Positions 15,670-25,940 of a stretch of 64,000 bases of DNA are shown here, piece by piece. The DNA comes from G963555815 sp965249615 [NCBI: bacterium] (lineage in GTDB: Bacteria; UBA8248; JACPRG01): the NCBI GenBank assembly GCA_965249615.1, contig CBDFMI010000005.1, positions 620,001 to 684,000 of the forward strand. The letters run 5' to 3'. Both the position numbers and the translations under genes were made by a program. Position 1 is the first letter of the stretch, and each line of letters starts with the position of its first letter. The notes beneath the pieces are model-generated. The model saw nothing but the letters and a program-made list of their open reading frames with translations, had not been told where the DNA came from and ran no database searches.

Positions 15670-16350
15670 ATGAACGGAGACGGGAAGGCCTATATCGCTG
15701 AGTTTATCGGCACCTTTGCCTTTGTCTTCATCGGTGCCGGAGCCATCATCACCAACGCTTGGTTCGCAGGAACGGTGGGCCTGATTGGGATCGCGCTCGC
15801 CCACGGTCTGGCCCTCGCTATCATGATTTCGGCCACTGGCCACATCTCCGGAGGACATATTAATCCGGCGGTCACTGTGGGCTTCCTCGTGGCGGGAAAG
15901 ATGAAGGTGGGGAAAGGAATAGGCTACATTGTCTCCCAGCTCATCGGAGGGATCGTGGCCGGCCTGCTTCTTCGGGTCATCTTTCCGGTCGCCGTCTGGA
16001 CCCAGGTGAACCTGGGGACTCCAGGTCTTGACCCCAGGATCGGGGTGGGCACCGGGATCCTGGTGGAGCTCATCCTGACCTTCTTTTTGGTCTTCGCTGT
16101 TTTCGGGACAGCGGTAGACGAACGGGCTCCCAAGCTGGGGGGGTTCGGGATCGGTCTGGTTCTTGTCTTTGACATCCTCATGGGCGGGCCCCTCACCGGG
16201 GCCTCCATGAACCCGGCCAGGACCTTCGGCCCGGCCGTCGCCTCCGCCTTCTGGACCAACCACTACGTTTACTGGGTGGGGCCCCTGCTGGGGGGCATTA
16301 TCGCCGCCCTCATCTATCGCCACCTTCTCATGGAAAAAAAGACCGCCTGA
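15670..16350 (+). CDS. MIP-family channel (aquaporin) with TIP-like filter
   Basis: A 226-residue membrane channel with six helices and both NPA loops: SGGHINPAVTV (65-67) and GASMNPARTFGP (181-183). By alignment to E. coli AqpZ, the aromatic/arginine filter is His45, Ile169, Ala178 and Arg184. AqpZ has Phe-His-Thr-Arg and GlpF Trp-Gly-Phe-Arg. His-Ile-Ala-Arg matches plant tonoplast proteins of the TIP3/TIP4 type, many of which pass water and small solutes such as ammonia or urea. Permeability here is inference. GGGAGAC precedes the ATG, and a 14-bp hairpin follows the gene. Confidence 0.9.
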   Translation: MNGDGKAYIAEFIGTFAFVFIGAGAIITNAWFAGTVGLIGIALAHGLALAIMISATGHISGGHINPAVTVGFLVAGKMKVGKGIGYIVSQLIGGIVAGLLLRVIFPVAVWTQVNLGTPGLDPRIGVGTGILVELILTFFLVFAVFGTAVDERAPKLGGFGIGLVLVFDILMGGPLTGASMNPARTFGPAVASAFWTNHYVYWVGPLLGGIIAALIYRHLLMEKKTA

Positions 16351-16361
16351 GGATCCAGCCT

Positions 16362-16393
16362 GTTGGGCGGAGGAGACCCCTCCTCCGCCCAAC
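16362..16393 (+). terminator. 14-bp hairpin after the aquaporin gene
   Basis: GTTGGGCGGAGGAG, loop ACCC, CTCCTCCGCCCAAC is a perfect 14-bp stem 11 bases after the stop. There is no clean T-run, so it may act with Rho or protect the 3' end of the mRNA. Confidence 0.55.
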
Positions 16394-16467
16394 GGCCCTT
16401 CCCTTCACGCCTTCAGGGGAATATACTGAAGGGTTAAACACCCTATTATCTTCCATCAGGCACCCCT

Positions 16468-19311
16468 ATGATTCAGCGTCACATCGTCATCAAAGGCGCC
16501 CGCGAACACAACCTGAAGAACATCTCCATCGAGATCCCCCGGGACAAGCTCATCGTCATCACGGGCATCAGCGGGTCCGGTAAATCCTCTCTCGCCTTTG
16601 ACACCCTCTACGCCGAAGGCCAGCGCCGCTATGTAGAGTCCCTCTCGGCCTATGCCCGCCAGTTCCTGGAGCAGCTGGACAAGCCCGACGTGGATGCCAT
16701 CGAGGGCCTCTCCCCCGCCATCTCCATTGAACAGAAGACAACGAGCAAGAACCCCCGATCCACGGTAGGAACGGTGACCGAGATCTACGACCACCTGCGT
16801 CTCCTCTTCGCCCGGGTGGGGCGGCCCCACTGCTATCGTTGCGGCAAGCCCATCGCTTCCCAGACGGTCCAGCAGATGGTGGACCGGGCAATCGCCCTTC
16901 CCCCGGGAACCCGGATCCAGGTCCTGGCTCCGATTGTCCGGGGGCGCAAAGGAGAGTACCGAAAGGAGTTGGGCGATATGGCCCGCCGGGGGTTTGTTCG
17001 GGCTCGAATCGATGGGAAGGTGGTAGACCTCTCGACCCCCATCCAGCTCCACAGAAACCGAAAGCACAACATTGACATCCTCGTGGACCGGCTCGTCATG
17101 AAGCCGGGGATCGAGAGCCGTCTTGCGGATTCCCTTGAGACGGCCCTCGGCCTCGCCGACGGCCTCGTGACCCTCCTCGCAGTGGACAAAGAGGAACATC
17201 TCTTCAGCGAGCGGTTCGCCTGCGCCGACTGCGGGATCAGTTATCCCGAACTGACTCCCCGCCTCTTCTCCTTCAACAGCCCGCATGGGGCATGTCCTGA
17301 ATGTGGGGGGCTCGGCAACCTCCTCAAGCTCGACCCAGACCTGATCGTCCCAGACGCCACCCTTTCTCTGCGAAAGGGCGCCATCCGCCCCTGGGCCCGG
17401 CGGACCTCCACCCATTACTTTCAGATGCTGGAAGCCCTGGCCCAGCACTACCGTTTTGATCTGAACACCCCCTTTGGCCGCCTCCCGGCCAAAGTGAGGC
17501 GGGTCATCCTGCACGGCTCAGAGGAGGAGGTGAAACTTCCGCATGGGTCGGGACGAAAACGGCGTTCCTCCCAACCCTTCGAGGGGGTCATCGCCCTGCT
17601 GGAGCGGCGCCACCAAGAAACCTCCTCCTCGGAGGTCGAGGCCGAGATCGAGGAGTACATGAACCTTCAGCCCTGCGGGGCCTGCGAAGGGGCACGTCTA
17701 AGGCCTAAGAGTCTGGCCGTGCAAATGGGGGGCAAATCTATCGCCGAGGTGACGGCCCTCTCGGTCAAAGAGGCCCAAATCTTCTTCGCCGGCCTGAAAC
17801 TGACCCCTTACGAAAGTGAGATCGGGGACCGGGTCCTGAAAGAGATCACCAAGCGGCTCGAATTCATGGTTCGCGTGGGCCTGGACTATCTCACGCTGGA
17901 CCGGCCCGCAGCCACCCTGGCCGGGGGGGAGGCCCAGCGTATCCGCCTGGCCACTCAGATCGGGGCAAGTTTGGCAGGGGTTCTTTATATCCTGGATGAG
18001 CCCAGCATCGGACTGCACCAGCGCGATAACCGACGACTCCTAGACACCCTGCGACGCCTTCGCGACCTTGGAAACACTGTCATCGTCGTCGAGCACGACC
18101 GAGAGACCATCCTCTCAGGGGACTTCGTCCTGGACCTTGGGCCCGGGGCGGGGGTTCACGGAGGCCACGTCGTCGCCCGGGGGAGCCCGGGAGAGATCGC
18201 GGCCCACCCCCAGTCCCTGACCGGCAAATACCTCTGCGGGACCCTCACCATCCCCGTCCCAGAAAGGCGAAGGCCCTTGAACGGCCACTGTCTCTCAGTC
18301 CTGAGGGCAAAGGAGAATAACCTGAAGGGGATAGACGTCCATTTCCCCCTGGGGCTCTTCACCTGCGTGACGGGGGTTTCGGGATCGGGGAAGAGCACGC
18401 TGGTGGACGGGATCCTCTACAGGGCCTTGGCCCAGAAGCTCTACCGGGCCTCGGACCGGCCGGGCCGCCACTCGAGCCTAAAGGGCGCTGAGCACCTCGA
18501 CAAGGTCATCGGGATCGACCAGTCTCCCATCGGTCGCACCCCACGCAGCAACCCCGCCACATACACGGGAGTCTTCACCGCCATCCGAGAACTTTTTGCC
18601 CGAGTCCCCGAGAGCCGCAAGCGAGGCTATCCACCCGGGCGTTTTAGCTTCAACGTGAAGGGAGGGCGGTGCGAAGCCTGCCAGGGGGATGGGCTCGTCA
18701 AGATCGAGATGCACTTTTTGCCGGACCTCTACGTCACCTGCCAGGTTTGCAAGGGCAGACGCTTTGGCCGGGAAACCCTGGATGTCCACTACAAGGGACA
18801 CTCCATCGCCGATGTCCTCGACATGACGGTTGGCCAAGCGCTGGACTCCTTCGAAAACGTGCCTAAAGTCCGGGCCAAGCTCCAGACCCTTTTTGACGTG
18901 GGGTTGAGCTACATCAGACTGGGGCAGCCCGCGACCACCCTCTCGGGAGGCGAGGCCCAACGAGTAAAACTCTCCAAGGAGCTTAGCCGGCGAAGCACAG
19001 GCCGGACCCTCTACCTCCTCGATGAACCGACCACGGGCCTTCACTTCGCCGACGTGGACAAGCTCCTCGAGGTCCTCCAGAGGCTCGTGGACGCAGGGAA
19101 CACGGTGGTCGTCATCGAGCACAACCTGGATGTTATTAAGACGGCCGACCATCTCATTGACCTGGGCCCCGAAGGGGGCGAAGACGGGGGCGAGGTGGTG
19201 GCGGTCGGCACCCCTGAGGAGGTGGCCAGGGTGGCCGCCTCCCACACGGGCCGCTTTCTGGAATCCATCCTGGCGGATTCGGCCCAAAAACCCCTCCAGA
19301 GGCCCGCCTGA
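16468..19311 (+). CDS. uvrA: UvrABC excision nuclease subunit A
   Basis: A 947-residue damage-recognition ATPase of nucleotide excision repair, with two ABC modules. The first Walker A is GISGSGKSS (about 32-40) and the second GVSGSGKST (about 637-645). The signature [12 protein letters not shown] and its second copy [12 protein letters not shown] are both present. Zinc-binding pairs include CADCG with [14 protein letters not shown] and CQVCKGR. Length and order are normal. It is followed after 12 bases by truA, so the two are probably cotranscribed. Confidence 0.97.
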   Translation: MIQRHIVIKGAREHNLKNISIEIPRDKLIVITGISGSGKSSLAFDTLYAEGQRRYVESLSAYARQFLEQLDKPDVDAIEGLSPAISIEQKTTSKNPRSTVGTVTEIYDHLRLLFARVGRPHCYRCGKPIASQTVQQMVDRAIALPPGTRIQVLAPIVRGRKGEYRKELGDMARRGFVRARIDGKVVDLSTPIQLHRNRKHNIDILVDRLVMKPGIESRLADSLETALGLADGLVTLLAVDKEEHLFSERFACADCGISYPELTPRLFSFNSPHGACPECGGLGNLLKLDPDLIVPDATLSLRKGAIRPWARRTSTHYFQMLEALAQHYRFDLNTPFGRLPAKVRRVILHGSEEEVKLPHGSGRKRRSSQPFEGVIALLERRHQETSSSEVEAEIEEYMNLQPCGACEGARLRPKSLAVQMGGKSIAEVTALSVKEAQIFFAGLKLTPYESEIGDRVLKEITKRLEFMVRVGLDYLTLDRPAATLAGGEAQRIRLATQIGASLAGVLYILDEPSIGLHQRDNRRLLDTLRRLRDLGNTVIVVEHDRETILSGDFVLDLGPGAGVHGGHVVARGSPGEIAAHPQSLTGKYLCGTLTIPVPERRRPLNGHCLSVLRAKENNLKGIDVHFPLGLFTCVTGVSGSGKSTLVDGILYRALAQKLYRASDRPGRHSSLKGAEHLDKVIGIDQSPIGRTPRSNPATYTGVFTAIRELFARVPESRKRGYPPGRFSFNVKGGRCEACQGDGLVKIEMHFLPDLYVTCQVCKGRRFGRETLDVHYKGHSIADVLDMTVGQALDSFENVPKVRAKLQTLFDVGLSYIRLGQPATTLSGGEAQRVKLSKELSRRSTGRTLYLLDEPTTGLHFADVDKLLEVLQRLVDAGNTVVVIEHNLDVIKTADHLIDLGPEGGEDGGEVVAVGTPEEVARVAASHTGRFLESILADSAQKPLQRPA

Positions 19312-19323
19312 GCAGGGCACACC

Positions 19324-20064
19324 ATGGCAGAGAACATCGCGCTCACCTTGGAATATGACGGGACGGATTACTTCGGCTGGCAGGTTCAGAGTCAAGAGCC
19401 GACCATCCAGGGGGTCCTGCAGAAGGCCATCGAGAAGCTGACGGGGGAGCGAGTCCACCTCGCCGCCTCAGGCCGAACCGATTCAGGGGTCCATGCCCTG
19501 GGTCAGGTGGCCAACTTCAAGACGGAGGCCGATCTTCGACCCGACGAGATTTTGAGGGCCCTCAACAGCCTTCTGCCCCGGGATATCGCGGTGAAGCGGG
19601 CCGAGGCGATGGCCGAGGATTTTCACTCCCAGTACTCCGCCCGACTCAAATCCTACAAATACGTCGTCCTCAACCGGCCTGTCCCCTCCCCTCTTCTGCG
19701 ACGCTTCTCCTGGCATGTTCGCTACCCCCTGAAAATACCGCCCATGCAGGAGGCGGGCCTCTATCTGGTCGGCACTCATGACTTCAGCGCCTTCCGGAGG
19801 GCCGAGGGGGATGACGAGCGAAATCCCACTCGGACTGTTTCCCAGCTGACGGTCGGGCAGACGGGCGACACCGTGGAGATCCGCATCGAGGCCGACGGGT
19901 TCCTGCGGTTTATGGTTCGAAGCATCGCGGGGGCACTCGTCGAGGTGGGCAAGGGGAAGATGAAGCCCCTCCGGGTCAAAGAGATCTTGGACGGCAAGGA
20001 CCGCAAGAAGGCGCCCCCCACGGCCCCGGCCCGCGGCCTCTTTCTCGTCGAGGTCCAGTACTGA
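19324..20064 (+). CDS. truA: tRNA pseudouridine(38-40) synthase TruA
   Basis: A 246-residue enzyme that makes pseudouridine in the tRNA anticodon stem. EYDGTDYFGWQ is the N-terminal family block, and ASGRTDSGVHA contains the catalytic Asp. Later blocks HDFSAFR and GFLRFMVRSIAGAL are typical. The ATG follows GAGCAGGG closely after uvrA. Confidence 0.95.
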   Translation: MAENIALTLEYDGTDYFGWQVQSQEPTIQGVLQKAIEKLTGERVHLAASGRTDSGVHALGQVANFKTEADLRPDEILRALNSLLPRDIAVKRAEAMAEDFHSQYSARLKSYKYVVLNRPVPSPLLRRFSWHVRYPLKIPPMQEAGLYLVGTHDFSAFRRAEGDDERNPTRTVSQLTVGQTGDTVEIRIEADGFLRFMVRSIAGALVEVGKGKMKPLRVKEILDGKDRKKAPPTAPARGLFLVEVQY

Positions 20065-20264
20065 CCCTGGGACGCACTCCCGGCCACAGCGGGGACCGGG
20101 GACCTTTGAGCTTCTCTAAAACCCTCCGAGACGATCACGGCCAGCCAGGATCCGCTGGGAAAACCTCCACCGGATCCCATTATCGGCTTGACTTTTCTCC
20201 TCTTTTAGAGCATCCTTCTTTACCAACAGCTTATAAAACTTCGCACGCTACATGAGGAAACGCC

Positions 20265-21299
20265 ATGAACTGGGACGAGCTTAAAAAACCTAGGCGATCT
20301 TCTGGAGGTCCCGACGCCCCCCCTCCGATCAGTCTCCCCCAGATCAAGCTCCCTTTCAAACTTCCTGGCATCTGGGTGCTGTTAGTCATCGCCCTCATCA
20401 TCTGGCTCCTGAGCGGGATCTATCTCGTGAGGCCGGACCAGAAGGGGGTGGTCCTGCGCTTTGGCCGTGTGAACCGGGTCACCAGCCCAGGGCCCCACTA
20501 CCATCTCCCCGCCCCTTTTGAAACGGTCTATAAACCAAAGGTGACCGAGGTCAAGCGCGTCGAGGTGGGCTTTCGGACCATCTTTCAGGGCCCTCCTGCC
20601 CGGTACCAGGACCGACCCACCGAGTCTCTGATGCTGACCGGGGATGAGAACATTGTCGAGGTGGACGTAATCGGTCAGTACCGGATCTCCGATCCCGTCA
20701 AATTCCTCTTCGCCGTGAAGGACTCCGAGGGGACCGTACACAATGCCTTGGAGGCGGCCATCCGGGAGGTCATCGGGAGCCGAGGCATCGATGAGGCCCT
20801 CACCACGGGGAAGGAGCAGATCGAAGAGGACGCCCGGGTGTTGGTCCAAACGATGCTGGATCGTTACAACGCAGGTCTTCAGGTGGTGGTGGTGAAGCTT
20901 CAGGACGTGGTTCCCCCGAATCAGGTCATCGCTTCCTTCGTCGATGTGGCGAGCGCCAGAGAGGACAGAGATCGCCTCATCAACGAGGCCGAGGGTTATT
21001 CGAACTCCGTCATCCCCGAGACCCGTGGTGAGGTGGCCGAGATCCTGAACCAGGCGGCGGCCTACCGCGCTGAGAAGGTCCTAATTGCTCAGGGGGACGC
21101 GGAACGCTTCAAGCAGATATTGGCGGAATACATAAAGGCCAAGGACGTCACGCGAAAGCGGCTTTATCTTGAGACCATGGAGAAGGTCCTGCCGGGGATC
21201 GAGAAATTCATCATACCGGATCAGGAAGCCGGGGGGGGAGTCCTTCCCATTCTCCCCTTGGGAAGGGGACAAGCCCCGCCCTTGCTGGGTGGGAACTGA
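20265..21299 (+). CDS. hflK: FtsH protease modulator HflK
   Basis: A 344-residue SPFH/band 7 membrane protein. A proline-rich start is followed by one transmembrane helix (about 35-53, WVLLVIALIIWLLSGIYLV). Next come the SPFH domain (VVLRFGRVNRVTSPGPHYHL) and a charged coiled coil. With HflC it forms the cage that surrounds FtsH and limits its proteolysis. It lies 18 bases before hflC. Confidence 0.93.
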   Translation: MNWDELKKPRRSSGGPDAPPPISLPQIKLPFKLPGIWVLLVIALIIWLLSGIYLVRPDQKGVVLRFGRVNRVTSPGPHYHLPAPFETVYKPKVTEVKRVEVGFRTIFQGPPARYQDRPTESLMLTGDENIVEVDVIGQYRISDPVKFLFAVKDSEGTVHNALEAAIREVIGSRGIDEALTTGKEQIEEDARVLVQTMLDRYNAGLQVVVVKLQDVVPPNQVIASFVDVASAREDRDRLINEAEGYSNSVIPETRGEVAEILNQAAAYRAEKVLIAQGDAERFKQILAEYIKAKDVTRKRLYLETMEKVLPGIEKFIIPDQEAGGGVLPILPLGRGQAPPLLGGN

Positions 21300-21317
21300 G
21301 GCCAAAGGGGGTTTAGA

Positions 21318-22181
21318 GTGAATAAGCGATACGCCGTCCTTATCGCCGTCATCGTGGTCCTTTTCATTGGAGTGAATGCGACTTTCTTCACGGTGGGCGA
21401 GGCCGACCAGGCCGTCGTGACCGCCCTGGGCAAGCCAGTCAGGGTCATCCAAGAACCTGGCCTTTATTTGAAGATCCCTTTCATTCAGCAAGTCGCCCTG
21501 TTTGATCGCCGCCTCCTCGAATACGACGCCTCCCCTCGCGCCATCATCACCAAGGACAAGAAGACCCTGCGGGTGGACAATTACGCCAAATGGCGAATCG
21601 TGGACCCCCTTCTCTTTCTTCAAACGGTCCGAACCGAGGCGGGGGCGCAGGCCCGGCTCGATGACATCATCTATTCAGAGCTTCGGGTGGATCTGGCCCG
21701 CAAGGACCTCATTCAGATCGTGGCCACCGACCGGGCCGAGCTCATGGAAGTCGTCAGGGTCCGAACAGATGAGAAGGCGAGGGCATTGGGGATCGAGATT
21801 ACCGATGTCCGCATCAAACGGGCAGACCTCCCGGAGCAGAACGAGGCTGCCGTCTTCGGGCGCATGAAGGCCGAGCGCGAGCGAATCGCGAGACAGTTTC
21901 GTTCGGAGGGGAAGGAAGAGGCCTTAAAGATCCGATCCAACACGGACAGGGAACGGACCATCATGCTGGCCGACGCCTACGAGAAAGATCAGACCATCCG
22001 GGGGGAGGGAGACGCTGACTCCGTCCGGGTCTACGCCGAAGCCTTTGAAAGGGATCCGGAGTTTTTCGACTTCGTGAGAACCCTGGAGGCCTACAGAAAA
22101 TCGTTAGACAACAAGACGACTATCCTGCTCCCCCCGCAGTCCGAATTCCTCCACCACCTCAACATGTCGGAAATCGAGTGA
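21318..22181 (+). CDS. hflC: FtsH protease modulator HflC
   Basis: A 287-residue SPFH protein and partner of HflK. The start is GTG with AGGGGG upstream. It has one N-terminal helix (about 5-20), then the SPFH domain (VRVIQEPGLYLKIPF, YAKWRIVDPLLF) and a coiled coil (RMKAERERIARQFRSEGKEE). The order hflK-hflC without hfq or hflX is common outside Gammaproteobacteria. A short hairpin follows the stop. Confidence 0.93.
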   Translation: MNKRYAVLIAVIVVLFIGVNATFFTVGEADQAVVTALGKPVRVIQEPGLYLKIPFIQQVALFDRRLLEYDASPRAIITKDKKTLRVDNYAKWRIVDPLLFLQTVRTEAGAQARLDDIIYSELRVDLARKDLIQIVATDRAELMEVVRVRTDEKARALGIEITDVRIKRADLPEQNEAAVFGRMKAERERIARQFRSEGKEEALKIRSNTDRERTIMLADAYEKDQTIRGEGDADSVRVYAEAFERDPEFFDFVRTLEAYRKSLDNKTTILLPPQSEFLHHLNMSEIE

Positions 22182-22183
22182 GC

Positions 22184-22205
22184 AGACCCCCTTTGAGGGG
22201 GGTCT
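22184..22205 (+). terminator. short hairpin after hflC
   Basis: AGACCCCC, loop TTTGA and GGGGGGTCT form an 8-bp stem directly after the hflC stop. No T-run follows, so termination is likely weak and the next gene may be reached. Confidence 0.35.
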
Positions 22206-22280
22206 AGACCATGGAAGCCCGGGGCCAGTGGAACACACGCGGGGCGGAGACCTGCAAACGCCCAGGAGAAAGGGCTGACC

Positions 22281-22895
22281 GTGCCCTTTGATTTAGGGAA
22301 CTGGCTCGGCCCCTTCACCCTCTTCGGCCCCTTCACCCTCTTCGGCCCTCTAGTCTTTGGCGTCACCCTTGCCCTCCTCATCCTCTGGGCGGCCCTCCCC
22401 TTCGCTATCTTTGGGACAAAGAGCCGACTGAATCACTTGATCGCCCTCCTGGAGAGGATCGCCTCAAGAGACGGGGCGGCGACGGCCGAGGGGGACGGCG
22501 GGGGAGCCCTGGGGTCTCTCTTCCAAAAACTTCGGCACGAACTTCTTCAGAGCGACACCCGTCTTGTGGAAGAAGCACTAAAGCCAGGAGAGGTGGACCT
22601 TCTCTTGGGCGGGAAAGGACAAAGGAAAGTGGCTGGGGTCAGGGTCGCAGCCGACGTCGTCGAGGTCAGCCTCAACCTCTCCGATCTGGCGTCCCCAACT
22701 TCTGCCCAAAGCCCCGACGACCTTCGGGAGCGCGTCGCGGGGGCTTTTGTGGGCCGGCCGGGTCTGCGCGCCCTGCTCAGCCCGGACCTCTCCCAGCTCA
22801 TCATCCAAGTCCGTCCCGAGGCCGATGTGGGGGAGGTCAGGGACCTCTTGAGGTCCCACGTCTTCGGCTTCCAACCTCTTGACAAGGCCCCCTGA
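22281..22895 (+). CDS. hypothetical membrane-anchored protein
   Basis: A 204-residue protein I do not recognise. It begins with GTG after GGAGAAAGGG. The N-terminus has a tandem repeat [18 protein letters not shown], encoded by an 18-base DNA repeat (GGCCCCTTCACCCTCTTC) near 22309. This runs into one hydrophobic helix (about 26-45), so a membrane anchor with the rest in the cytoplasm is likely. The remaining part is a charged alpha/beta region with [20 protein letters not shown]. Its TGA overlaps the gatA ATG by one base (TGATG), so translation is coupled. It occupies the place where gatC often sits but does not resemble GatC. Confidence 0.6.
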   Translation: MPFDLGNWLGPFTLFGPFTLFGPLVFGVTLALLILWAALPFAIFGTKSRLNHLIALLERIASRDGAATAEGDGGGALGSLFQKLRHELLQSDTRLVEEALKPGEVDLLLGGKGQRKVAGVRVAADVVEVSLNLSDLASPTSAQSPDDLRERVAGAFVGRPGLRALLSPDLSQLIIQVRPEADVGEVRDLLRSHVFGFQPLDKAP

Positions 22896-24421
22896 TGAGA
22901 GGGGACCCCGCTTCCACCGGGCCCCCCGGCAAGCCGGGGCCTAAAGCGGATGAAAGCGCTCTCGACGTCTGCTATGCCCCCCTTCATGAGCTCTCAGACC
23001 GACTGAAAAAGAGGTCTGTCTCCTCTGAGGAACTGACCCGCATCTTCCTCGCTCGGATCTCCGCCCTCCAGCCCTCTCTAAACGCCTACATCTCTGTCTT
23101 GGAGCAGGGGGCCTTGGAGATGGCCCGGGCCGCCGACGAGCGGCTCGCTCGGGGCAAGGGGGTGACTCCCCTCACGGGCGTCCCCATCGCCCTAAAAGAC
23201 CTCCTCTGCACGCAGGGGGTCGCCACCACCTGCGGCTCTCACATCCTCCACAACTACACGCCCCCGTATGACGCCACCGTGGTCTCTCGGCTTCGAGAGG
23301 CGGGGGCCGTATTTCTCGGAAAGACGAATTTGGATGAGTTCGCCATGGGGTCCTCCAACGAGACCTCTTGGTTTGGAGTCGTGAAAAACCCCTGGGACCC
23401 ACAGGTGGTCCCGGGCGGCTCGAGCGGCGGCTCGGCGGCCGCCGTGGCGGCGGGAGGGTGCGCGGCGGCCCTGGGCTCCGACACGGGGGGCTCCATCCGG
23501 CAGCCCGCCTCCTGTTGCGGCGTCGTGGGCCTCAAGCCGACCTATGGAAGGGTTTCACGCTTCGGACTTGTGGCCTTTGCATCCTCTCTTGACCAGATCG
23601 GCCCCATGACGCGGGACGTGAAGGACGCGGCCCTCCTGATGAACATCATCAGCGGCAAGGATCCCCTGGATTCGACCTCGGCCGATGTCGAGATACCCGA
23701 CTTTCTCAAGGCGCTGACGGGGAAGATCCGGGGTCTTCGGATCGGACTCCCGAAGGAGTATTTCATCGAGGGGATGGAGCCCGAGGTGGAGGCGAGGGTC
23801 CGGGAGGCCCTGGAGACCTTAAAAAGCCTGGGAGCGGACCTTCGGGAGATCTCTCTTCCCCATACCAACTACGCCGTAGCCGTCTATTACCTCATCGCCC
23901 CGGCCGAGGCCAGCAGCAACCTGGCTCGCTACGACGGCGTCCGCTACGGCTATCGGACCGAGTCCCCGCGCGACACGGCCAGCCTCTACCAGGGGACGCG
24001 ACAGGAGGGGTTTGGGGAAGAGGTGAAGCGAAGGATCATGCTGGGGGCCTATGCGCTGAGCTCTGGTTATTACGATGCCTACTATCTAAAAGCCCAGAAG
24101 GTTAGGACTCTAGTCCGGGAGGATTTCCTCCGCGCCTTCGAAGAGGTCGACGTCATCGCGACCCCCACGGTCCCGACCCCCGCCTTCAAGATCGGAGAGC
24201 GGAGGGCGGACCCCTTGACGATGTATCTTTCCGACATCTTCACCATCCCGTGCAACCTGGCGGGGATCCCGGGGATCAGCGTCCCCTGCGGGCTCACCTC
24301 AGCGGGCCTCCCCGTAGGGATTCAGTTCATGGCAAAAGCCTTCGACGAGGAGACGCTTCTGAGGGTCTCGGACGCGTTTCAGCGAGTGACGGATTTCCAC
24401 AGACGGCGGCCCCCTCTTTGA
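22895..24421 (+). CDS. gatA: Asp/Glu-tRNA amidotransferase subunit A
   Basis: A 508-residue amidase-signature enzyme that releases ammonia from glutamine for GatB. The catalytic Lys is in PIALKDLL, the cis-Ser and nucleophile Ser lie in [12 protein letters not shown] and [12 protein letters not shown], and [17 protein letters not shown] is a family block. The N-terminus carries about 25 extra residues; the upstream overlap supports this ATG, though a shorter start is possible. gatB follows after 48 bases. gatC is not in the window. Confidence 0.94.
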   Translation: MRGDPASTGPPGKPGPKADESALDVCYAPLHELSDRLKKRSVSSEELTRIFLARISALQPSLNAYISVLEQGALEMARAADERLARGKGVTPLTGVPIALKDLLCTQGVATTCGSHILHNYTPPYDATVVSRLREAGAVFLGKTNLDEFAMGSSNETSWFGVVKNPWDPQVVPGGSSGGSAAAVAAGGCAAALGSDTGGSIRQPASCCGVVGLKPTYGRVSRFGLVAFASSLDQIGPMTRDVKDAALLMNIISGKDPLDSTSADVEIPDFLKALTGKIRGLRIGLPKEYFIEGMEPEVEARVREALETLKSLGADLREISLPHTNYAVAVYYLIAPAEASSNLARYDGVRYGYRTESPRDTASLYQGTRQEGFGEEVKRRIMLGAYALSSGYYDAYYLKAQKVRTLVREDFLRAFEEVDVIATPTVPTPAFKIGERRADPLTMYLSDIFTIPCNLAGIPGISVPCGLTSAGLPVGIQFMAKAFDEETLLRVSDAFQRVTDFHRRRPPL

Positions 24422-24469
24422 CGAAGGGGCGACCTCGGCGGGGGCCAGGCTTTTAGAGAGAGGACAATT

Positions 24470-25915
24470 TTGAGCTACGAGACCATCATCGGGCTAGAGG
24501 TCCACGCCCAACTCCTGACCCGATCCAAGATCTTTTGTGGCTGCTCCACCACCTTCGGGGCCGAGCCGAACACACAGACCTGTCCCATCTGCCTCGGGAT
24601 GCCGGGAGTCTTGCCGGTAGTCAACCGAAGGGCCATCGAGTTCCTCATCAAGCTTGCCATCGCCTGTGACGCGAAGCTTTCCCTCTTCAGCCGGTTTGCC
24701 CGAAAGAACTATTTTTATCCCGACCTTCCCAAGAACTATCAGATCTCTCAGTACGATCTCCCGCTGGCGATCGGAGGCCACATCGAGATCCCCCAGAACG
24801 GTGACACAAAGTCCATCGGCCTCGTCCGGATCCACCTGGAGGAAGACGCGGGCAAGCTCATCCACGGGGAAAACATGGCCGATCCCCATGCCAGCTATGT
24901 GGACCTGAACCGAACGGGCGTTCCACTGATGGAGATTGTCAGCATGCCCGAGCTCCGAAATCCCGCAGAGGCCCGGGAATACCTGACGAAGCTTCGTACC
25001 CTTCTCCAGTATCTGGAGATCTGCGACGGGAACATGGAGGAGGGAAGCCTTCGGTGCGACGCCAATGTCTCCGTCCGGCCCGAGGGCTCCAATGAACTCA
25101 AGACCAAGACCGAGATCAAAAACCTGAACTCCTTCCGTCACGTGCAGCGGGCCCTCGAATACGAGCGCGACCGTCAGATCAAGCTCGTCGAGAAGGGGGG
25201 GACCGTGGCCCATGAAACGAGGCTTTGGGATACCGCCAAAGGGGCCACCCTGCCCATGCGGACGAAGGAGCAGGCCCATGACTATCGCTACTTTCCAGAG
25301 CCCGATCTCGTCCCCCTCGTCATCGACAAGGCGTGGGTCGAGGAGATTCGGTCAAGCCTCCCGGAACTCCCGGACGCCAAGCGGGCCCGGTTCATCACCC
25401 AGTATTCCCTCCCCCCTTATGACGCGGCGGTTCTGACCACGTCACGGGCCCTGGCCGATTACTACGAGGAGTGCGTCCGTCTCCACCCGGCCCCCAAGAC
25501 CATCAGCAACTGGGTGATGGGAGATCTTCTGCGGGACCTCAAAGCGGCCAAAAAGGAGATTCAAGAAAGTCCTGTGACGCCGAAACACCTGACGGAGATG
25601 ATCCAGATGGTGGAGTCGGAGACCATCAGCGGGAAGATCGCCAAGACGGTCTTTGAGGAGATATTTCGCACCGGAAAGGGGCCCCAGGAGGTCGTCACCG
25701 AAAAGGGCCTTGTCCAGATCACCGACGAAGGATCTCTGGTCCAGACCGTCGAGGAGGTCCTGGCGGCCAACCCCACGGAGGTCGAAGCCTACCGGGCCGG
25801 AAAAGAGAAGCTTCTCGCCTTCTTCATGGGCCAGGTCATGAAGGAGACTGCCGGAAAGGCGAACCCCAAGGCGGTCCAGGAGATCTTGCGGTCAAAATTA
25901 TCTCCCCCGACCTAA
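24470..25915 (+). CDS. gatB: Asp/Glu-tRNA amidotransferase subunit B
   Basis: A 481-residue kinase/transamidase subunit that activates mischarged Glu-tRNA(Gln) or Asp-tRNA(Asn). The start is TTG with AGAGAGGAC upstream. [20 protein letters not shown] is the N-terminal signature, and [13 protein letters not shown] carries zinc-site cysteines together with the earlier CGCS. The C-terminal tRNA-binding YqeY-like tail ends at [10 protein letters not shown]. Pairing with gatA implies indirect Gln-tRNA or Asn-tRNA formation in this organism. Confidence 0.95.
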   Translation: MSYETIIGLEVHAQLLTRSKIFCGCSTTFGAEPNTQTCPICLGMPGVLPVVNRRAIEFLIKLAIACDAKLSLFSRFARKNYFYPDLPKNYQISQYDLPLAIGGHIEIPQNGDTKSIGLVRIHLEEDAGKLIHGENMADPHASYVDLNRTGVPLMEIVSMPELRNPAEAREYLTKLRTLLQYLEICDGNMEEGSLRCDANVSVRPEGSNELKTKTEIKNLNSFRHVQRALEYERDRQIKLVEKGGTVAHETRLWDTAKGATLPMRTKEQAHDYRYFPEPDLVPLVIDKAWVEEIRSSLPELPDAKRARFITQYSLPPYDAAVLTTSRALADYYEECVRLHPAPKTISNWVMGDLLRDLKAAKKEIQESPVTPKHLTEMIQMVESETISGKIAKTVFEEIFRTGKGPQEVVTEKGLVQITDEGSLVQTVEEVLAANPTEVEAYRAGKEKLLAFFMGQVMKETAGKANPKAVQEILRSKLSPPT

Positions 25916-25940
25916 AACTAAAACCCTACGGAGAGGCCCC

